Assembly (NCBI GenBank): GCA_910588125.1
Contig: CAJUPI010000005.1
Location: 51,747-115,746, forward strand
Direction of reading: 5' to 3'
Source: an uncultured Lachnospiraceae bacterium
GTDB taxonomy: Bacteria > Bacillota > Clostridia > Lachnospirales > Lachnospiraceae
DNA: 64,000 bases
Shown: piece after piece, positions 49,202 through 57,940 of the stretch
How the letters are laid out: the number at the start of each line of letters is the position of its first letter
Position numbering within the stretch: the stretch's first letter is position 1
Program-made: the position numbers and the translations under genes
The notes under the pieces: generated by a model
The model's input: only the letters and a program-made list of their open reading frames with translations
Told to the model about the DNA's origin: nothing
Database searches by the model: none

Positions 49202-51040
49202 GCTTAATTCTTCCTCTACACACTTCAAAAAACGCTCCCCATATTTCTCATATTTATACTCACCCACCCCGGATACTGATAACATTTTTTCTTTGTCCTG
49301 CGGCTTTACCTTACACATGGAAATCAGCGTTTTATCAGAAAATACGATATATGGCGGCACCTGCTCTTCCCTGGCTATCTCCGTCCGCAGGGCACGGAGC
49401 TTCTCAAACAGCCTCTGTTCTCGTTCCGTAAGCTCCACGCCGGAAAATACATTCTTCTTTTTCTTCTTTTCCTTTTCCCGAACTGTCCGCTCCTGTTCCT
49501 TCGCCATTCGCATGACAATCTTCTCCCCGCTTTCCAGCGCCTGCCGGGAATTTGCCGTCATCTTCACCACTGCATACTCATCATTCGTGACTGACAGCAA
49601 CTCTTTTAGCTGCAGATAGTTCATCACCTGGCGCAACCGGTAGATGGGAATCTTTGCCAGCTCACCATAATGAGGATTTTCATTCATCCGGTACTGGCGA
49701 ATCTTTGCTGTATTGGCTCCATGGACTGTATCCAGGATCACATTAACCCCATAACGTTGGCGGCTGGACTGTACACACCCGACAATGGCCCGGACAATAT
49801 CCGTCACATCTACAGTTTCAAACTGAGTCAGGCAATTCTGGCAATTACCACAATAATTAGAACCATATTCTCCAAAGTACCGCAGGATATAATCCCGCAG
49901 GCATTCATTCGTGAAACAGTAAAACGTCATCTTTCGCAGCCGTTCTCTGTCCCGCTCCTGCACCAGAATGCGGGTCATGTCATCCAACTCCTGATTGTCC
50001 TGGTTATTGTCAATAAAAAACTGGTTGGTTATCACATCCTGCCCCGAATAGTAAAGAATACACTCCGCCGGCTCTCCGTCCCGGCCGGCCCGGCCAGCTT
50101 CCTGATAGTAAGATTCCATATTTTTCGGCATCCCACAGTGCAGAACAAACCGCACATTTGACTTGTCTATCCCCATACCAAAAGCATTCGTAGCCACCAT
50201 AACTGCCGTCCGGTCATAGATAAAATCATCCTGGTTTTTCCGCCTTTCCTCATCACTTAAGCCTGCATGATATTTTGCCACAGAAAAACCATCTTCCGCC
50301 AAACGTCCGCTTACTTCTTCCACATGTTTCCGGGTCAAACAGTAGATAATCCCACTGTCCTTTTTATGTATTTCCAGATAATTTTTAATCGCATGATATC
50401 TGTCCTTTACCGCCATGACTCCAAAATACAAGTTATTACGGTCAAATCCCGTAGTCATCACCATAGGATTCTGCAATTGCAGGATATCTATAATATCATC
50501 TCTGACCTCTTTGGTTGCGGTAGCTGTAAATGCACTTACAACCGGGCGCTTAGGCAATCTCTTAATAAATTCAACGATCTTTAAATAGCTTGGCCTGAAA
50601 TCCTGTCCCCATTGAGACACGCAATGAGCCTCATCTACCGCTACCATGGCAATATTACTGTTTAAAGCAAAATCCAAAAATTCTTCGGTGACCAGTCGTT
50701 CCGGCGCCACGTAAATAATAGGATATCTCCCCTGTCTGGCAAAGCCCAACGCCTTGTAATACTGGTTTGTTGTCAGTGAACTGTTTAAAAAAGCAGCATG
50801 TATCCCTGCCTGGTTTAAGCTCCCCACCTGATCCTTCATCAGTGATATCAATGGTGAGACGACCAGGGTAATTCCGTTCATCAATAACGCCGGTATCTGA
50901 TAGCATAATGACTTTCCGGCGCCGGTCGGCATAATACCCAAAGTGTCCTTTCCCTCCAGAATATTATCGATCAGTGCTTCCTGCGCATTTCGAAAAGTAT
51001 CATATCCAAAATATTTTTTTAAAATTTCGTATTTATCCAC
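49199..51040 (-). CDS. recQ: ATP-dependent DNA helicase RecQ
   Basis: 3'-5' superfamily 2 helicase, 613 aa, for recombination and repair. Motif I is GIMPTGAGKSLCYQIPAL, motif II DEAHCVSQWGQDFRP, motif VI QEAGRAGRDGEPAEC. A Zn-binding region follows (CFTNECLRDYILRYFGE, CGNCQNC), then the RQC winged helix and a C-terminal HRDC domain (~540-610). A Lys-rich linker, KEKKKKKNVF, lies before HRDC. The start is a GTG at 51040. The last codons and stop fall at a repeat scar, so the C-terminal two or three residues may be repeat-derived. Confidence 0.95.
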   Translation of the reverse strand: MDKYEILKKYFGYDTFRNAQEALIDNILEGKDTLGIMPTGAGKSLCYQIPALLMNGITLVVSPLISLMKDQVGSLNQAGIHAAFLNSSLTTNQYYKALGFARQGRYPIIYVAPERLVTEEFLDFALNSNIAMVAVDEAHCVSQWGQDFRPSYLKIVEFIKRLPKRPVVSAFTATATKEVRDDIIDILQLQNPMVMTTGFDRNNLYFGVMAVKDRYHAIKNYLEIHKKDSGIIYCLTRKHVEEVSGRLAEDGFSVAKYHAGLSDEERRKNQDDFIYDRTAVMVATNAFGMGIDKSNVRFVLHCGMPKNMESYYQEAGRAGRDGEPAECILYYSGQDVITNQFFIDNNQDNQELDDMTRILVQERDRERLRKMTFYCFTNECLRDYILRYFGEYGSNYCGNCQNCLTQFETVDVTDIVRAIVGCVQSSRQRYGVNVILDTVHGANTAKIRQYRMNENPHYGELAKIPIYRLRQVMNYLQLKELLSVTNDEYAVVKMTANSRQALESGEKIVMRMAKEQERTVREKEKKKKKNVFSGVELTEREQRLFEKLRALRTEIAREEQVPPYIVFSDKTLISMCKVKPQDKEKMLSVSGVGEYKYEKYGERFLKCVEEELS

Positions 51041-51160
51041 TTTATTTCTTCTATCCTTTTTCTGTTAATGTGCTGTTTTTTATTTTACCACAAATAATCG
51101 GTTTTATATAGTATTTTTATGTTGTCCCGCCCTTTATCCAATCACGCCTGATAACAGTAA

Positions 51161-51220
51161 ATCCGGAACAAAAAACCGGCATAGTCGCCAATGCAACCAT
51201 GCCGGTTTTTTGTTCCGGAT
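51161..51220. terminator. Bidirectional terminator with 22-bp perfect arms
   Basis: Arms 51161-51182 and 51199-51220 are exact inverted repeats (ATCCGGAAC...GTTCCGGAT at the base, CCGGCAT/ATGCCGG at the loop side). They contain A6 and T6 tracts and enclose a 16-base loop. It follows the small gene at 51223-51462 and lies upstream of recQ. Confidence 0.88.
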
Positions 51221-51222
51221 CA

Positions 51223-51462
51223 TTACTTTCCCTCCATCATATACTCCAGAAGAAACTTCACATCATCCGGATCCGAAGCAACCAACTCCATATCATTGAT
51301 AAGCGTCTTATCCGCAAAAAGCCTGCTGATAGCAAGATACTTGGTCAGTTCAGATTTTAGATTCAGGCGATCCCCCTGCTTGGAGATCAATTCCACACTT
51401 CCCTTACACTGCTTGATAACCTCAAGAAACTTTTCAGGACTCTCCACATTGTAAATTTTCAT
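51223..51462 (-). CDS. Small conserved-looking protein of unknown function
   Basis: 79-aa acidic protein (MKIYNVESPEKFLEVIKQCK... ending LLEYMMEGK) with an alpha/beta pattern and no membrane segment. I do not recognise a domain. It has a good AAAGGGG site 6 bases from the ATG, and a strong terminator follows its stop by 2 bases, which supports it as a real gene. A hairpin CTGACGCA/TGCGTCAG lies just upstream near 51476-51494. Confidence 0.7.
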   Translation of the reverse strand: MKIYNVESPEKFLEVIKQCKGSVELISKQGDRLNLKSELTKYLAISRLFADKTLINDMELVASDPDDVKFLLEYMMEGK

Positions 51463-51655
51463 CTTTTCCCCTTTCCTGACGCACTCACTGCGTCAGTACA
51501 CCAGGCCGATTAGGCTGTTTTCATTAACCATCCTTATTTTAGCAATCCCGCCAAATTTCAGCAATATGGAATCTACACAATCTTGGGAAGCTCTCTGGAT
51601 TGAAATTCTACGCTTTCACTATGATCAAAATATAGTCAAAAATTAATTCTGTGCT

Positions 51656-53086
51656 TTAGAAACGAAAATCCCGCTTTCCCTCCTCTATTCTCTGCAAATG
51701 CTCCTTAGCCAACCGCAATACCTTCTCATTGGTGATATGCACCAGCTCCTTTTCAATCAATTCCTCCCCTATCCTTCTAGTACTTTCTGAGCCATAATCC
51801 ATCAAATATTCCTTTAACGTCATCAACGCATTGGGATGGCAACAATTGACAATCTGGCCGCTCTTGCACAGAGACATAAAGCGATCTCCGGTTCGTCCCT
51901 CCCGATAGCACGCTGTACAGAAGCTGGGAATATAACCCAGGCTCATCAGCCAGTTCACCACCTCATCCAGTGTCCGTTTGTCACTGACATCAAATTGCTC
52001 CGAGCAATCGTCCTCCGGCTCTGGCTGTGCATAACCACCCACGCTGGTACGTGAACCGCCGCTGATCTGAGAAATCCCCAGTTTCAAGATCCTTTCCCGG
52101 CATGCCTTGCTCTCGCGGGTAGAAATGATCATCCCCGTATAAGGTACTGCAATCCGAATGCACGCCACCAGCTTGGCAAAGATATCATCATTAATCCCAT
52201 TGTCAAACACATTCGGATCGATATCATCCGCCCGTTTGATCCGGGGCACACTAATGGTATGAGGACCTACGCCAAAAACCGCTTCCAGATGCTCTGCATG
52301 CATCAAAAGCCCGGCAAACTCATACCGGTACAACTCCAAACCAAACAAAACCCCCAGCCCTACATCATCGATACCGCCCTCCATGGCCCGATCCATGGCT
52401 TCCGTATGCCAGGCATAATCATGCTTGGGACCTGTGGGATGCAGTTTTTCATAGCTCTCTTTGTGATAAGTCTCCTGAAACAGAATATAGGTTCCAATTC
52501 CTGCATCCTTTAGCTTACGGTAATTCTCCACTGTAGTAGCTGCAATATTCACGTTCACCCGGCGAATCGCGCCATTTTTGTGATGAATCCCGTAAATCGT
52601 ATCAATACACTCCAGAATGTATTCGATAGGATTATTTACCGGATCTTCTCCCGCCTCGAGAGCCAGCCGTTTATGTCCCATATCCTGCAGCGCGATTACC
52701 TCCCTGCGAACCTCCTCCTGAGACAGCTTTTTTCGCGCAATATGCTGATTCTTCTTATGGTAAGGACAATACACGCACCCATTGATGCAATAATTCGACA
52801 AATACAACGGCGCAAACATGACAATTCTGTTTCCATAAAAATCCTTTTTCAATTGCTGGGCCAGCTGTTCGATCTGATGGTTGCAATCCTCCAGTTCACA
52901 ATCCAGCAATACAGACGCCTCCCTGTGGCTGAGTCCTTTCCGCTTTCTCGCCTTCTCAAGAATTTCCTCAATCAGCTTCCGGTTTCTCCGGTTCTCCCAG
53001 GCATAAGCCAAGGTCTCCTGAATTTCCTGATGGTTAATAAACTCCTCTGCCCGTTTTGATGCCGGATTATACATTTTCTGATTCAT
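51656..53086 (-). CDS. hydG: [FeFe]-hydrogenase maturase HydG (radical SAM tyrosine lyase)
   Basis: Cleaves tyrosine to make CO and CN ligands for the H-cluster; 476 aa. The radical-SAM cluster motif is C100-INGC104-VYC107. The C-terminal auxiliary cluster motif begins CTACYREGRTGDRFM and ends in the Cys of VNCCHPNA. The frame extends to 53143, but the ATG at 53086 has AGGAAAAGG and gives the normal length. hydE and hydF are not in the window. It lies 4.5 kb from hydA and serves it and possibly the sensor-like hydrogenase. Its long leader contains a terminator. Confidence 0.95.
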   Translation of the reverse strand: MNQKMYNPASKRAEEFINHQEIQETLAYAWENRRNRKLIEEILEKARKRKGLSHREASVLLDCELEDCNHQIEQLAQQLKKDFYGNRIVMFAPLYLSNYCINGCVYCPYHKKNQHIARKKLSQEEVRREVIALQDMGHKRLALEAGEDPVNNPIEYILECIDTIYGIHHKNGAIRRVNVNIAATTVENYRKLKDAGIGTYILFQETYHKESYEKLHPTGPKHDYAWHTEAMDRAMEGGIDDVGLGVLFGLELYRYEFAGLLMHAEHLEAVFGVGPHTISVPRIKRADDIDPNVFDNGINDDIFAKLVACIRIAVPYTGMIISTRESKACRERILKLGISQISGGSRTSVGGYAQPEPEDDCSEQFDVSDKRTLDEVVNWLMSLGYIPSFCTACYREGRTGDRFMSLCKSGQIVNCCHPNALMTLKEYLMDYGSESTRRIGEELIEKELVHITNEKVLRLAKEHLQRIEEGKRDFRF

Positions 53087-53248
53087 AGCCTTTTCCTGCG
53101 ATTTTTCGCAAGCTCCTTTCTCTTTCTGGTCGGCCTTCCGCACCCGGATATCTCCGCCGTACGGCCCTCCCCGTCAGTGATCGTTTTTCTTCGCTTTCGC
53201 TGTTTTGTTTTTACATGCCTTGGAAAAGGGAGGCAGGAAATCTTCCGT

Positions 53249-53325
53249 AAAAGAAAAACGCCCCGAAAGGCGCATACTCCAAATCCCGCGGGCGGCATAA
53301 TTAGCCGTCCCTGCCGGATCTCCTG
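53249..53325 (-). promoter_or_regulatory. Structured hydG leader with attenuator-like terminator
   Basis: On the hydG strand, GGGACGGC pairs with GCCGCCC around loop TAATTAT, flanked by ATCC/GGAT (about 53285-53325). Then GCGCC-TTTCGG-GGCG forms a hairpin (53257-53273) followed by TTTTTCTTTT (to 53249). A promoter TTGACA-N17-TAGACT lies upstream (complement of 53417-53445). The layout is that of a riboswitch or other attenuator; no known class is assigned. Confidence 0.5.
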
Positions 53326-53416
53326 CGAAAAAACATTCCCTGTCTCTTTCGCTCTGTTATGGTCCCTTCTTCCATGTCAGAATCTTCTTTCATGTCAGCA
53401 GTAAAAATCTGTTTTC

Positions 53417-53445
53417 AGTCTACTATAAATGCGAAAAATTGTCAA
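53417..53445 (-). promoter_or_regulatory. Likely promoter of hydG
   Basis: TTGACA (complement of 53440-53445), 17-base spacer, TAGACT (complement of 53417-53422). It would give a leader of about 320 bases. Confidence 0.5.
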
Positions 53446-53464
53446 TCATGTCTGCGGACTTTAC

Positions 53465-53590
53465 TGCGAAAAATCAGAGATTTTAGGAATTCTTGATCCC
53501 GAAACCGGAAAAAGCGGCAGACCAATTCCGGCCGCTTCCCGCTCCTTGTTCCCTGGCGTACCTTCTGAGAAAATTAACTAAATGACATTG
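53465..53590. repeat. Family 1 repeat, right half only
   Basis: Begins GCGAAAAATCAGAGATTTTA and ends CTAAATGACATTG. This equals the right half of the 6222-6531 copy from just after the apex. The left half is absent, so it cannot form the full palindrome. It lies between the divergent hydG and cell-wall-protein control regions. Confidence 0.8.
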
Positions 53591-53694
53591 GCTAAAAACC
53601 TTTTTATTATGCAGATTTTATCTTTTGTCTTTTGGAAAAGAGATTATACAAAATTACAATCTTTCTACGTTTTCTTACGATATACAAAATTGTA

Positions 53695-53725
53695 TTGACC
53701 CTGGAAGCGTTCCAGGGTTTAAACT
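53695..53725 (+). promoter_or_regulatory. MerR-family type promoter/operator (19-bp spacer)
   Basis: TTGACC (53695-53700) and TAAACT (53720-53725) are 19 bases apart, and the spacer contains a perfect palindrome ACCCTGGAA-GCG-TTCCAGGGT (53698-53718). Overlong spacer plus central palindrome is the hallmark of promoters untwisted by MerR-family activators. It drives the gene at 53783. No merR-type gene is in the window. Confidence 0.75.
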
Positions 53726-53782
53726 TTAAGCAAGATTTAATATGATTTTTGATTAAACCAGAGAGACAAAAGGAGGAGCTCT

Positions 53783-55144
53783 ATGAAATCTGTATGGCGG
53801 AAATTCCGAAATATCATAATATTGGTGCTGTGCCTGTCGCTTTTGCCGGCAGCTGTCCTTCCTGCCTATGGAGCGGACAAACGGGAAAAAATCGGCAGTG
53901 TCAAGCTTACTGTCAGTTATGAGGAAAAGCCTCAGGCTGGAAAAACGATAGGCGCCGTGACTGTTCATATGTCCAACGATAAGCTTACGATTTCTGAACC
54001 GGCACAATACTATGACACCGATGATGATGTATGGATTCGCGGTGAGATTCCGGTGATCCGGGTGGAACTGGCCGTGAAAGAAATATCTCAGCATCGTTTT
54101 TTCTCTTCCACCAAGGTAAGCACTTCCGGAGGGCGCAGTGAAGTGAAATCAAAAAAGGTGCTGGATGGCGGAGAACGGCTGTTGGTAGAGCTAAAACTGC
54201 CGAAAGTAACCGGGCCTCTGGAAGAAATCGATGACTATTATTGGGATGGACGACGCGCCAGATGGTCGGAAGTCGAAGGTGCGGATAAATATGAAGTAAA
54301 ATTGTACCGGGGAAGCTCACAGGTTACAACGATCACAACTACCGGCACGAGCTACTATTTCTATCCGCACATGAACCGAGGCGGTGAATACACCTTCCGG
54401 GTACGGGCGCTCAATAGCTCCGATGGCTCTAAAGGAAGCTGGCCAGATAAATCAGAAGAATTTTATCTCAGCTCCGGAGACGCCTATCAGGGAACTGCAC
54501 CGGCACCTGATAACGGAAGCTCTGCCGGTTCTGTCTCCGGACCAGGAAACAGCCCGACAAACGGGCCGGAAAGCAACCATCCTACTGGCTGGAGCCAGAA
54601 TCAATCTCGCTGGAACTACCGCCGTTCCGACGGCAGCTTGGTACGAGACTCCTGGCTTTATGTAGATAACAACTGGTTCTATTTGGGAAGCGACAGCATC
54701 ATGCGAACCGGTTGGATCTTCGTAGACAACAACTGGTTTTACTTAAATCCCGTATCTGACGGCACTCGCGGCGCCATGAAAACCGGTTGGATCTTCACAG
54801 ACAGCAATTGGTTTTACTTAAACCCCGTATCCGACGGCACTCGCGGCGCTATGAAAACCGGTTGGATCTTCACAGACAACAACTGGTTTTACTTAAATCC
54901 CATATCCGACGGCACTCGCGGCGCCATGAAGACCGGTTGGATCTTCACAGACAATAACTGGTTTTACTTAAACCCCGTATCCGACGGCACTTGCGGCGCT
55001 ATGAAAACCGGTTATCAACACATAAATGGAAAATGGTATTATCTCGACGACAAAACCGGCCAACTATGGATAAACCGGCAAACTCCCGATGGCCGCCAGG
55101 CAACCCAAGACGGGACATTACAAACAATTTCAGCATTAAATTAG
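53783..55144 (+). CDS. Secreted cell-wall-binding repeat protein with FN3-like domain
   Basis: 453-aa exported protein. Signal peptide residues 1-31 (cleavage near AYG-A). An N-terminal beta-rich region (~33-145) has no known match. A fibronectin-III-like domain (~155-235, RWSEVEGADKYEVKLY...YTFRVRALNSS) is followed by a Gly/Ser/Pro linker (~240-275). A C-terminal array of choline/cell-wall-binding type repeats (~275-430, units like TGWIFTDNNWFYLNP and GKWYYLDDKTGQLW) closes it. Four 25-residue repeats are encoded by 75-bp near-identical units. AAAGGAGG precedes the ATG. It is probably induced through the MerR-type promoter upstream. Surface adhesion or envelope-stress role is possible. Confidence 0.85.
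   Translation: MKSVWRKFRNIIILVLCLSLLPAAVLPAYGADKREKIGSVKLTVSYEEKPQAGKTIGAVTVHMSNDKLTISEPAQYYDTDDDVWIRGEIPVIRVELAVKEISQHRFFSSTKVSTSGGRSEVKSKKVLDGGERLLVELKLPKVTGPLEEIDDYYWDGRRARWSEVEGADKYEVKLYRGSSQVTTITTTGTSYYFYPHMNRGGEYTFRVRALNSSDGSKGSWPDKSEEFYLSSGDAYQGTAPAPDNGSSAGSVSGPGNSPTNGPESNHPTGWSQNQSRWNYRRSDGSLVRDSWLYVDNNWFYLGSDSIMRTGWIFVDNNWFYLNPVSDGTRGAMKTGWIFTDSNWFYLNPVSDGTRGAMKTGWIFTDNNWFYLNPISDGTRGAMKTGWIFTDNNWFYLNPVSDGTCGAMKTGYQHINGKWYYLDDKTGQLWINRQTPDGRQATQDGTLQTISALN
54710..55009 (+). repeat. Four 75-bp tandem repeats inside the cell-wall-binding gene
   Basis: GGTTGGATCTT recurs at 54710, 54785, 54860 and 54935, exactly every 75 bases, with a final diverged unit GGTTATCAACA at 55010. Units differ by a few bases and stay in frame (25 codons). 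Copy number could change by recombination or slippage. Confidence 0.95.
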
Positions 55145-55159
55145 GCCAGGCAATATTTA

Positions 55160-55235
55160 GTCTTTGAGGAAGGAGCGGGAAGGCGGCTGTCCTGCCGAGG
55201 AGCCTTTTCATTTCGCCCTTAGCAAAATTCAACGT
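55160..55235. repeat. Family 1 repeat fragment
   Basis: TTTGAGGAAGGAGCGGGAAG then GGCGGCTGTCCTGCCGAGGAGCC and TTTCGCCCTTAGCAAAATTC match the left arm and interior of the 35207-35430 copy. The second arm is missing. It lies between convergent genes. Confidence 0.62.
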
Positions 55236-55250
55236 GCCTCCGCGGAAATA

Positions 55251-56453
55251 TCAATCAGCAATTCGTCTCCCACATTTCTTCAACAGCCGCTCATGCACCA
55301 CAGCCATCAATATCAACAGCGCCAGCAGATAAACCGGAAAAAGCGCCATCGTAGCATGCTCCGCCAATATGCCAAACAAGGGCGGCATCACACAAATCCC
55401 CACATAGGCGCTCGCCATCTGCACGCCGATGATTGCCTGCGACTTATCCGCTCCAAAATAATCTGGCGCTGCATGCATCAGGCAGGGATAAATGGGAGAA
55501 CATCCCACGCCCAATAAAACCAGTCCGCCCGGCGCCAGGACTCCCTCCGGCCAGGCAAATGCCGCCACTCCAACAGCTCCGGCAATCAGCCCCAGGCGAA
55601 CCATCTGTGCATCGTTGAACCGGATGGTCAAAAACCCGCTGATCGCCCGTCCCACTGTAATCCCGATGAAAAAAAGCCCGGCAAACCGCGCCGCCACCTG
55701 GGGATTCATCCCACAGTACAATGCCAGATAGCTGCTTCCCCATAGCCCTGCTGTCTGCTCCAGCGCACAGTAACAGAAAAATGTTCCCATTGCCTGCTTC
55801 GCTCCGGGAATCGCTATTACCTCCCCTAACGTAAGTACTCTTCCCGGAACTTCTTTGGTTCCGCTCTCCGCCACTTGCTTTTCTGTTATTCCGTCATTCT
55901 TTGTCCCTGCCCTTTTCCAGAGCGGCAAGGTCACTATCAGTAACAGAGTCAGGCCAGTCTGAAGCAAAGAAACATATCGGTATCCCATAGGCCATCCCCG
56001 GCCGGTAAGCAGGGCATATCCCATAATATAAGGCCCCAGGGAAGCGCCTATTCCCCACATACAATGGAGCCAGCTCATATGGCAGCTCTTATAATGCAAA
56101 GCCACATAATTATTAAGAGAAGCATCCACACTTCCCGCCCCTAATCCATAGGGCACCGCCCACAGACACAGTTGCCAAAAAGAATGGCTGACGGAAAAAG
56201 CATACAAGGCTGCCGCCGTCATCGCAACGCTGACAGCTGTCACCCTGCCGGTTCCCAGCATGCGGGTCAGCCGGTCACTTTGCAGGCTGGAAATCACGGT
56301 GCATAAAGCGATAATCATGGAAACTGCACCGGCATAGGAGACCGGAACGCTGAATTCCGCATACATGGAAGGCCAGGCAGACCCCAAAAGCGAGTCCGGC
56401 AAGCCCAAACTGATAAATGACAGATAGATAACCGCCAGCAGCAAATGTATCAT
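55251..56453 (-). CDS. MFS transporter
   Basis: 400-aa major facilitator with about 12 hydrophobic helices. The N-terminal half has SFISLGLPDSLLGSAWPSMYAEF and SLQSDRLTRMLGTGRV (motif A-like loop between helices 2 and 3). SVDASLNNYVALHY and HCMWGIGASLGPYIMGYAL resemble sugar/fucose-type MFS permeases of Firmicutes. It stands alone between a repeat fragment and the hypothetical gene at 56696. Substrate and direction unknown. An AAAGGTGGG site lies before the ATG at 56453. Confidence 0.88.
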   Translation of the reverse strand: MIHLLLAVIYLSFISLGLPDSLLGSAWPSMYAEFSVPVSYAGAVSMIIALCTVISSLQSDRLTRMLGTGRVTAVSVAMTAAALYAFSVSHSFWQLCLWAVPYGLGAGSVDASLNNYVALHYKSCHMSWLHCMWGIGASLGPYIMGYALLTGRGWPMGYRYVSLLQTGLTLLLIVTLPLWKRAGTKNDGITEKQVAESGTKEVPGRVLTLGEVIAIPGAKQAMGTFFCYCALEQTAGLWGSSYLALYCGMNPQVAARFAGLFFIGITVGRAISGFLTIRFNDAQMVRLGLIAGAVGVAAFAWPEGVLAPGGLVLLGVGCSPIYPCLMHAAPDYFGADKSQAIIGVQMASAYVGICVMPPLFGILAEHATMALFPVYLLALLILMAVVHERLLKKCGRRIAD

Positions 56454-56695
56454 CCGATTTTCCCACCTTTCTTAGCTTCATTGTAATTTCTTTTCCGGAT
56501 TCCGTCAACATAAATTCCGGATAAAAGCCTACGTAAAACCATCTGCAACGGACACTTTTTTAATCGAAATTTTTGCAATCTGGCTGTCTGGCATGTTATG
56601 TTTCCCTTGAAAACGCCGATATACCGAATAAGAGAATTTATACTATCCTATGGACGGCAAAAGCATAATTTATCAATTCAGACAGGGGGGATTTT

Positions 56696-57739
56696 ATGAG
56701 CTTTACTATGATCAGTTCTTTAAATACTTATGCAAAGAACATGAAAATGCAGATGAAGTGGGAACAGCGCCGGACAAATGGCGACTATTCCCATGACAAC
56801 ACCACGTCTTTTGCCAGGCAGCTTCAAAAAGAAGCCGCGGGAATCAACGGCGGTATAGGAATAAATGCAATCGGAGAAGCCACAAGCGACAGCTCCCATC
56901 AATCGATCATGAGTGGAATCCGGGCCAAATTGAATGCCGGCAAGCGCCTGTCCTCCTCTGAGCTGCAATATCTGAAAAAGAACGATCCAGAGACCTACCA
57001 GCATGTCAAAGCCATGGAAGCAGAGCGCAAGGCTTTTGAACAACGGCTTCGCAGATGCAAGACCAAGGAAGAGGTACAGCGTCTCAAAGCCTCACAGATG
57101 GCTTCCTCTTTGGACCGGGTTCGTGATGTCAACAACAATTCCAACATTCCCGACGGTGAAAAACTGAAATTAACTCTTCAGGAACATCAGAAAGTATCCT
57201 CTTTCACAGACGCCACCACCAAATTCGCTGAAAGCGGCGAATATCGCAAACTGCCGACCGAAGCGGAAAAGAGAAAGGCAGAGAAGGATCTCAAGGAAGC
57301 AAAAGAAGCCGAGAGAAAGGGCGAGACCAAAGACAACCTCAATAAAGTCGACGAAGAGAAAGCTCAGGAAAAAGAAGACATCAAAGCCGAAGACGCGAAT
57401 GTATCTGAGTCAATCCCGGACGCTGACGAAGAAAGCAGTCAAACCAGGCTTGAGGAAGCCGGTTCTGCTAAGGCTGCTTCCCGTGCTGTCAATGCAGCCC
57501 GGACGACTACCATCAGCAGCAATACTTACAAGAAAAATGTCCGCCGGACTGCCAACGACAAACCGGCTGACGCCCAGATCGCCAAGGCCAAGGAGATCCG
57601 CCGCGCCTCTCAAAAAACCCGCATTGAAGCCGAGCTCACTCCCGAGGCACAGAAGGTACGCCGCTCCCGGGCACGTGCCGCCTATGCCCAAAATATCCAA
57701 AGCAATGAAGTGGTTATCAACGTAGATGTAAAAAGCTGA
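56696..57739 (+). CDS. Hypothetical coiled-coil protein
   Basis: 347-aa hydrophilic protein, no signal peptide or membrane helix. The N-terminal 80 residues are Asn/Ser-rich. A helical middle part (~95-150) contains LRRCKTKEEVQRLKASQM. A strongly charged Lys/Glu/Ala stretch (~185-235) should be coiled coil. The tail is basic (RRASQKTRIEAELTPEAQKVRRSRAR) and ends VVINVDVKS. I do not recognise the family. GGGGGGA precedes the ATG. It is followed immediately by a family 2 repeat. Composition suggests an internal structural or envelope-linked protein, but nothing firmer can be said. Confidence 0.75.
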   Translation: MSFTMISSLNTYAKNMKMQMKWEQRRTNGDYSHDNTTSFARQLQKEAAGINGGIGINAIGEATSDSSHQSIMSGIRAKLNAGKRLSSSELQYLKKNDPETYQHVKAMEAERKAFEQRLRRCKTKEEVQRLKASQMASSLDRVRDVNNNSNIPDGEKLKLTLQEHQKVSSFTDATTKFAESGEYRKLPTEAEKRKAEKDLKEAKEAERKGETKDNLNKVDEEKAQEKEDIKAEDANVSESIPDADEESSQTRLEEAGSAKAASRAVNAARTTTISSNTYKKNVRRTANDKPADAQIAKAKEIRRASQKTRIEAELTPEAQKVRRSRARAAYAQNIQSNEVVINVDVKS

Positions 57740-57753
57740 TTTGACATATATAA

Positions 57754-57925
57754 GAGGGTGTTGCAAAATAAGTCCCCCTCCCTTTCTCTTATCTAGTGTC
57801 CGGCTGTTCACGAACATTCTGTCTGATATTGACGGACTTTGTCCGTTAAGAGCAGACTGTGTGTACGTGAACCATCCGAACACAGGATAAGAGAAAGGGA
57901 GGGGGACTTATTTTGCAACACCCTC
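57754..57925. repeat. Family 2 palindromic repeat, full copy
   Basis: 172 bp with ends GAGGGTGTTGCAAAATAAGT and ACTTATTTTGCAACACCCTC, an exact 20-bp inverted pair. Inner arms CCCCCTCCCTTTCTCTTATC pair with their complement, and the centre has GTCCG/CGGAC style hairpins. It may act as the terminator between the convergent genes on each side. Same family as 48610-48769, 59945-60047 and 27707-27803. Confidence 0.85.
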
Positions 57926-57940
57926 TTTTCTTTCACCTTA

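Noticed and set aside
54710..55009. A CRISPR-like array of regular repeats.
   Set aside because: The repeats are contiguous 75-bp coding units with no spacers, and they encode wall-binding motifs in frame.
56596..56622. A flagellar sigma-28 promoter before the coiled-coil gene (GCCGATAT).
   Set aside because: The -10-like box fits, but the -35 position reads TTAT rather than TAAA, and no motility genes are in the window.
57410..57883. A 157-aa frame opposite the coiled-coil gene and through a family 2 repeat.
   Set aside because: It overlaps a better-supported gene on the other strand, and its N-terminal part is repeat sequence shared with the frame at 48.6-48.8 kb.
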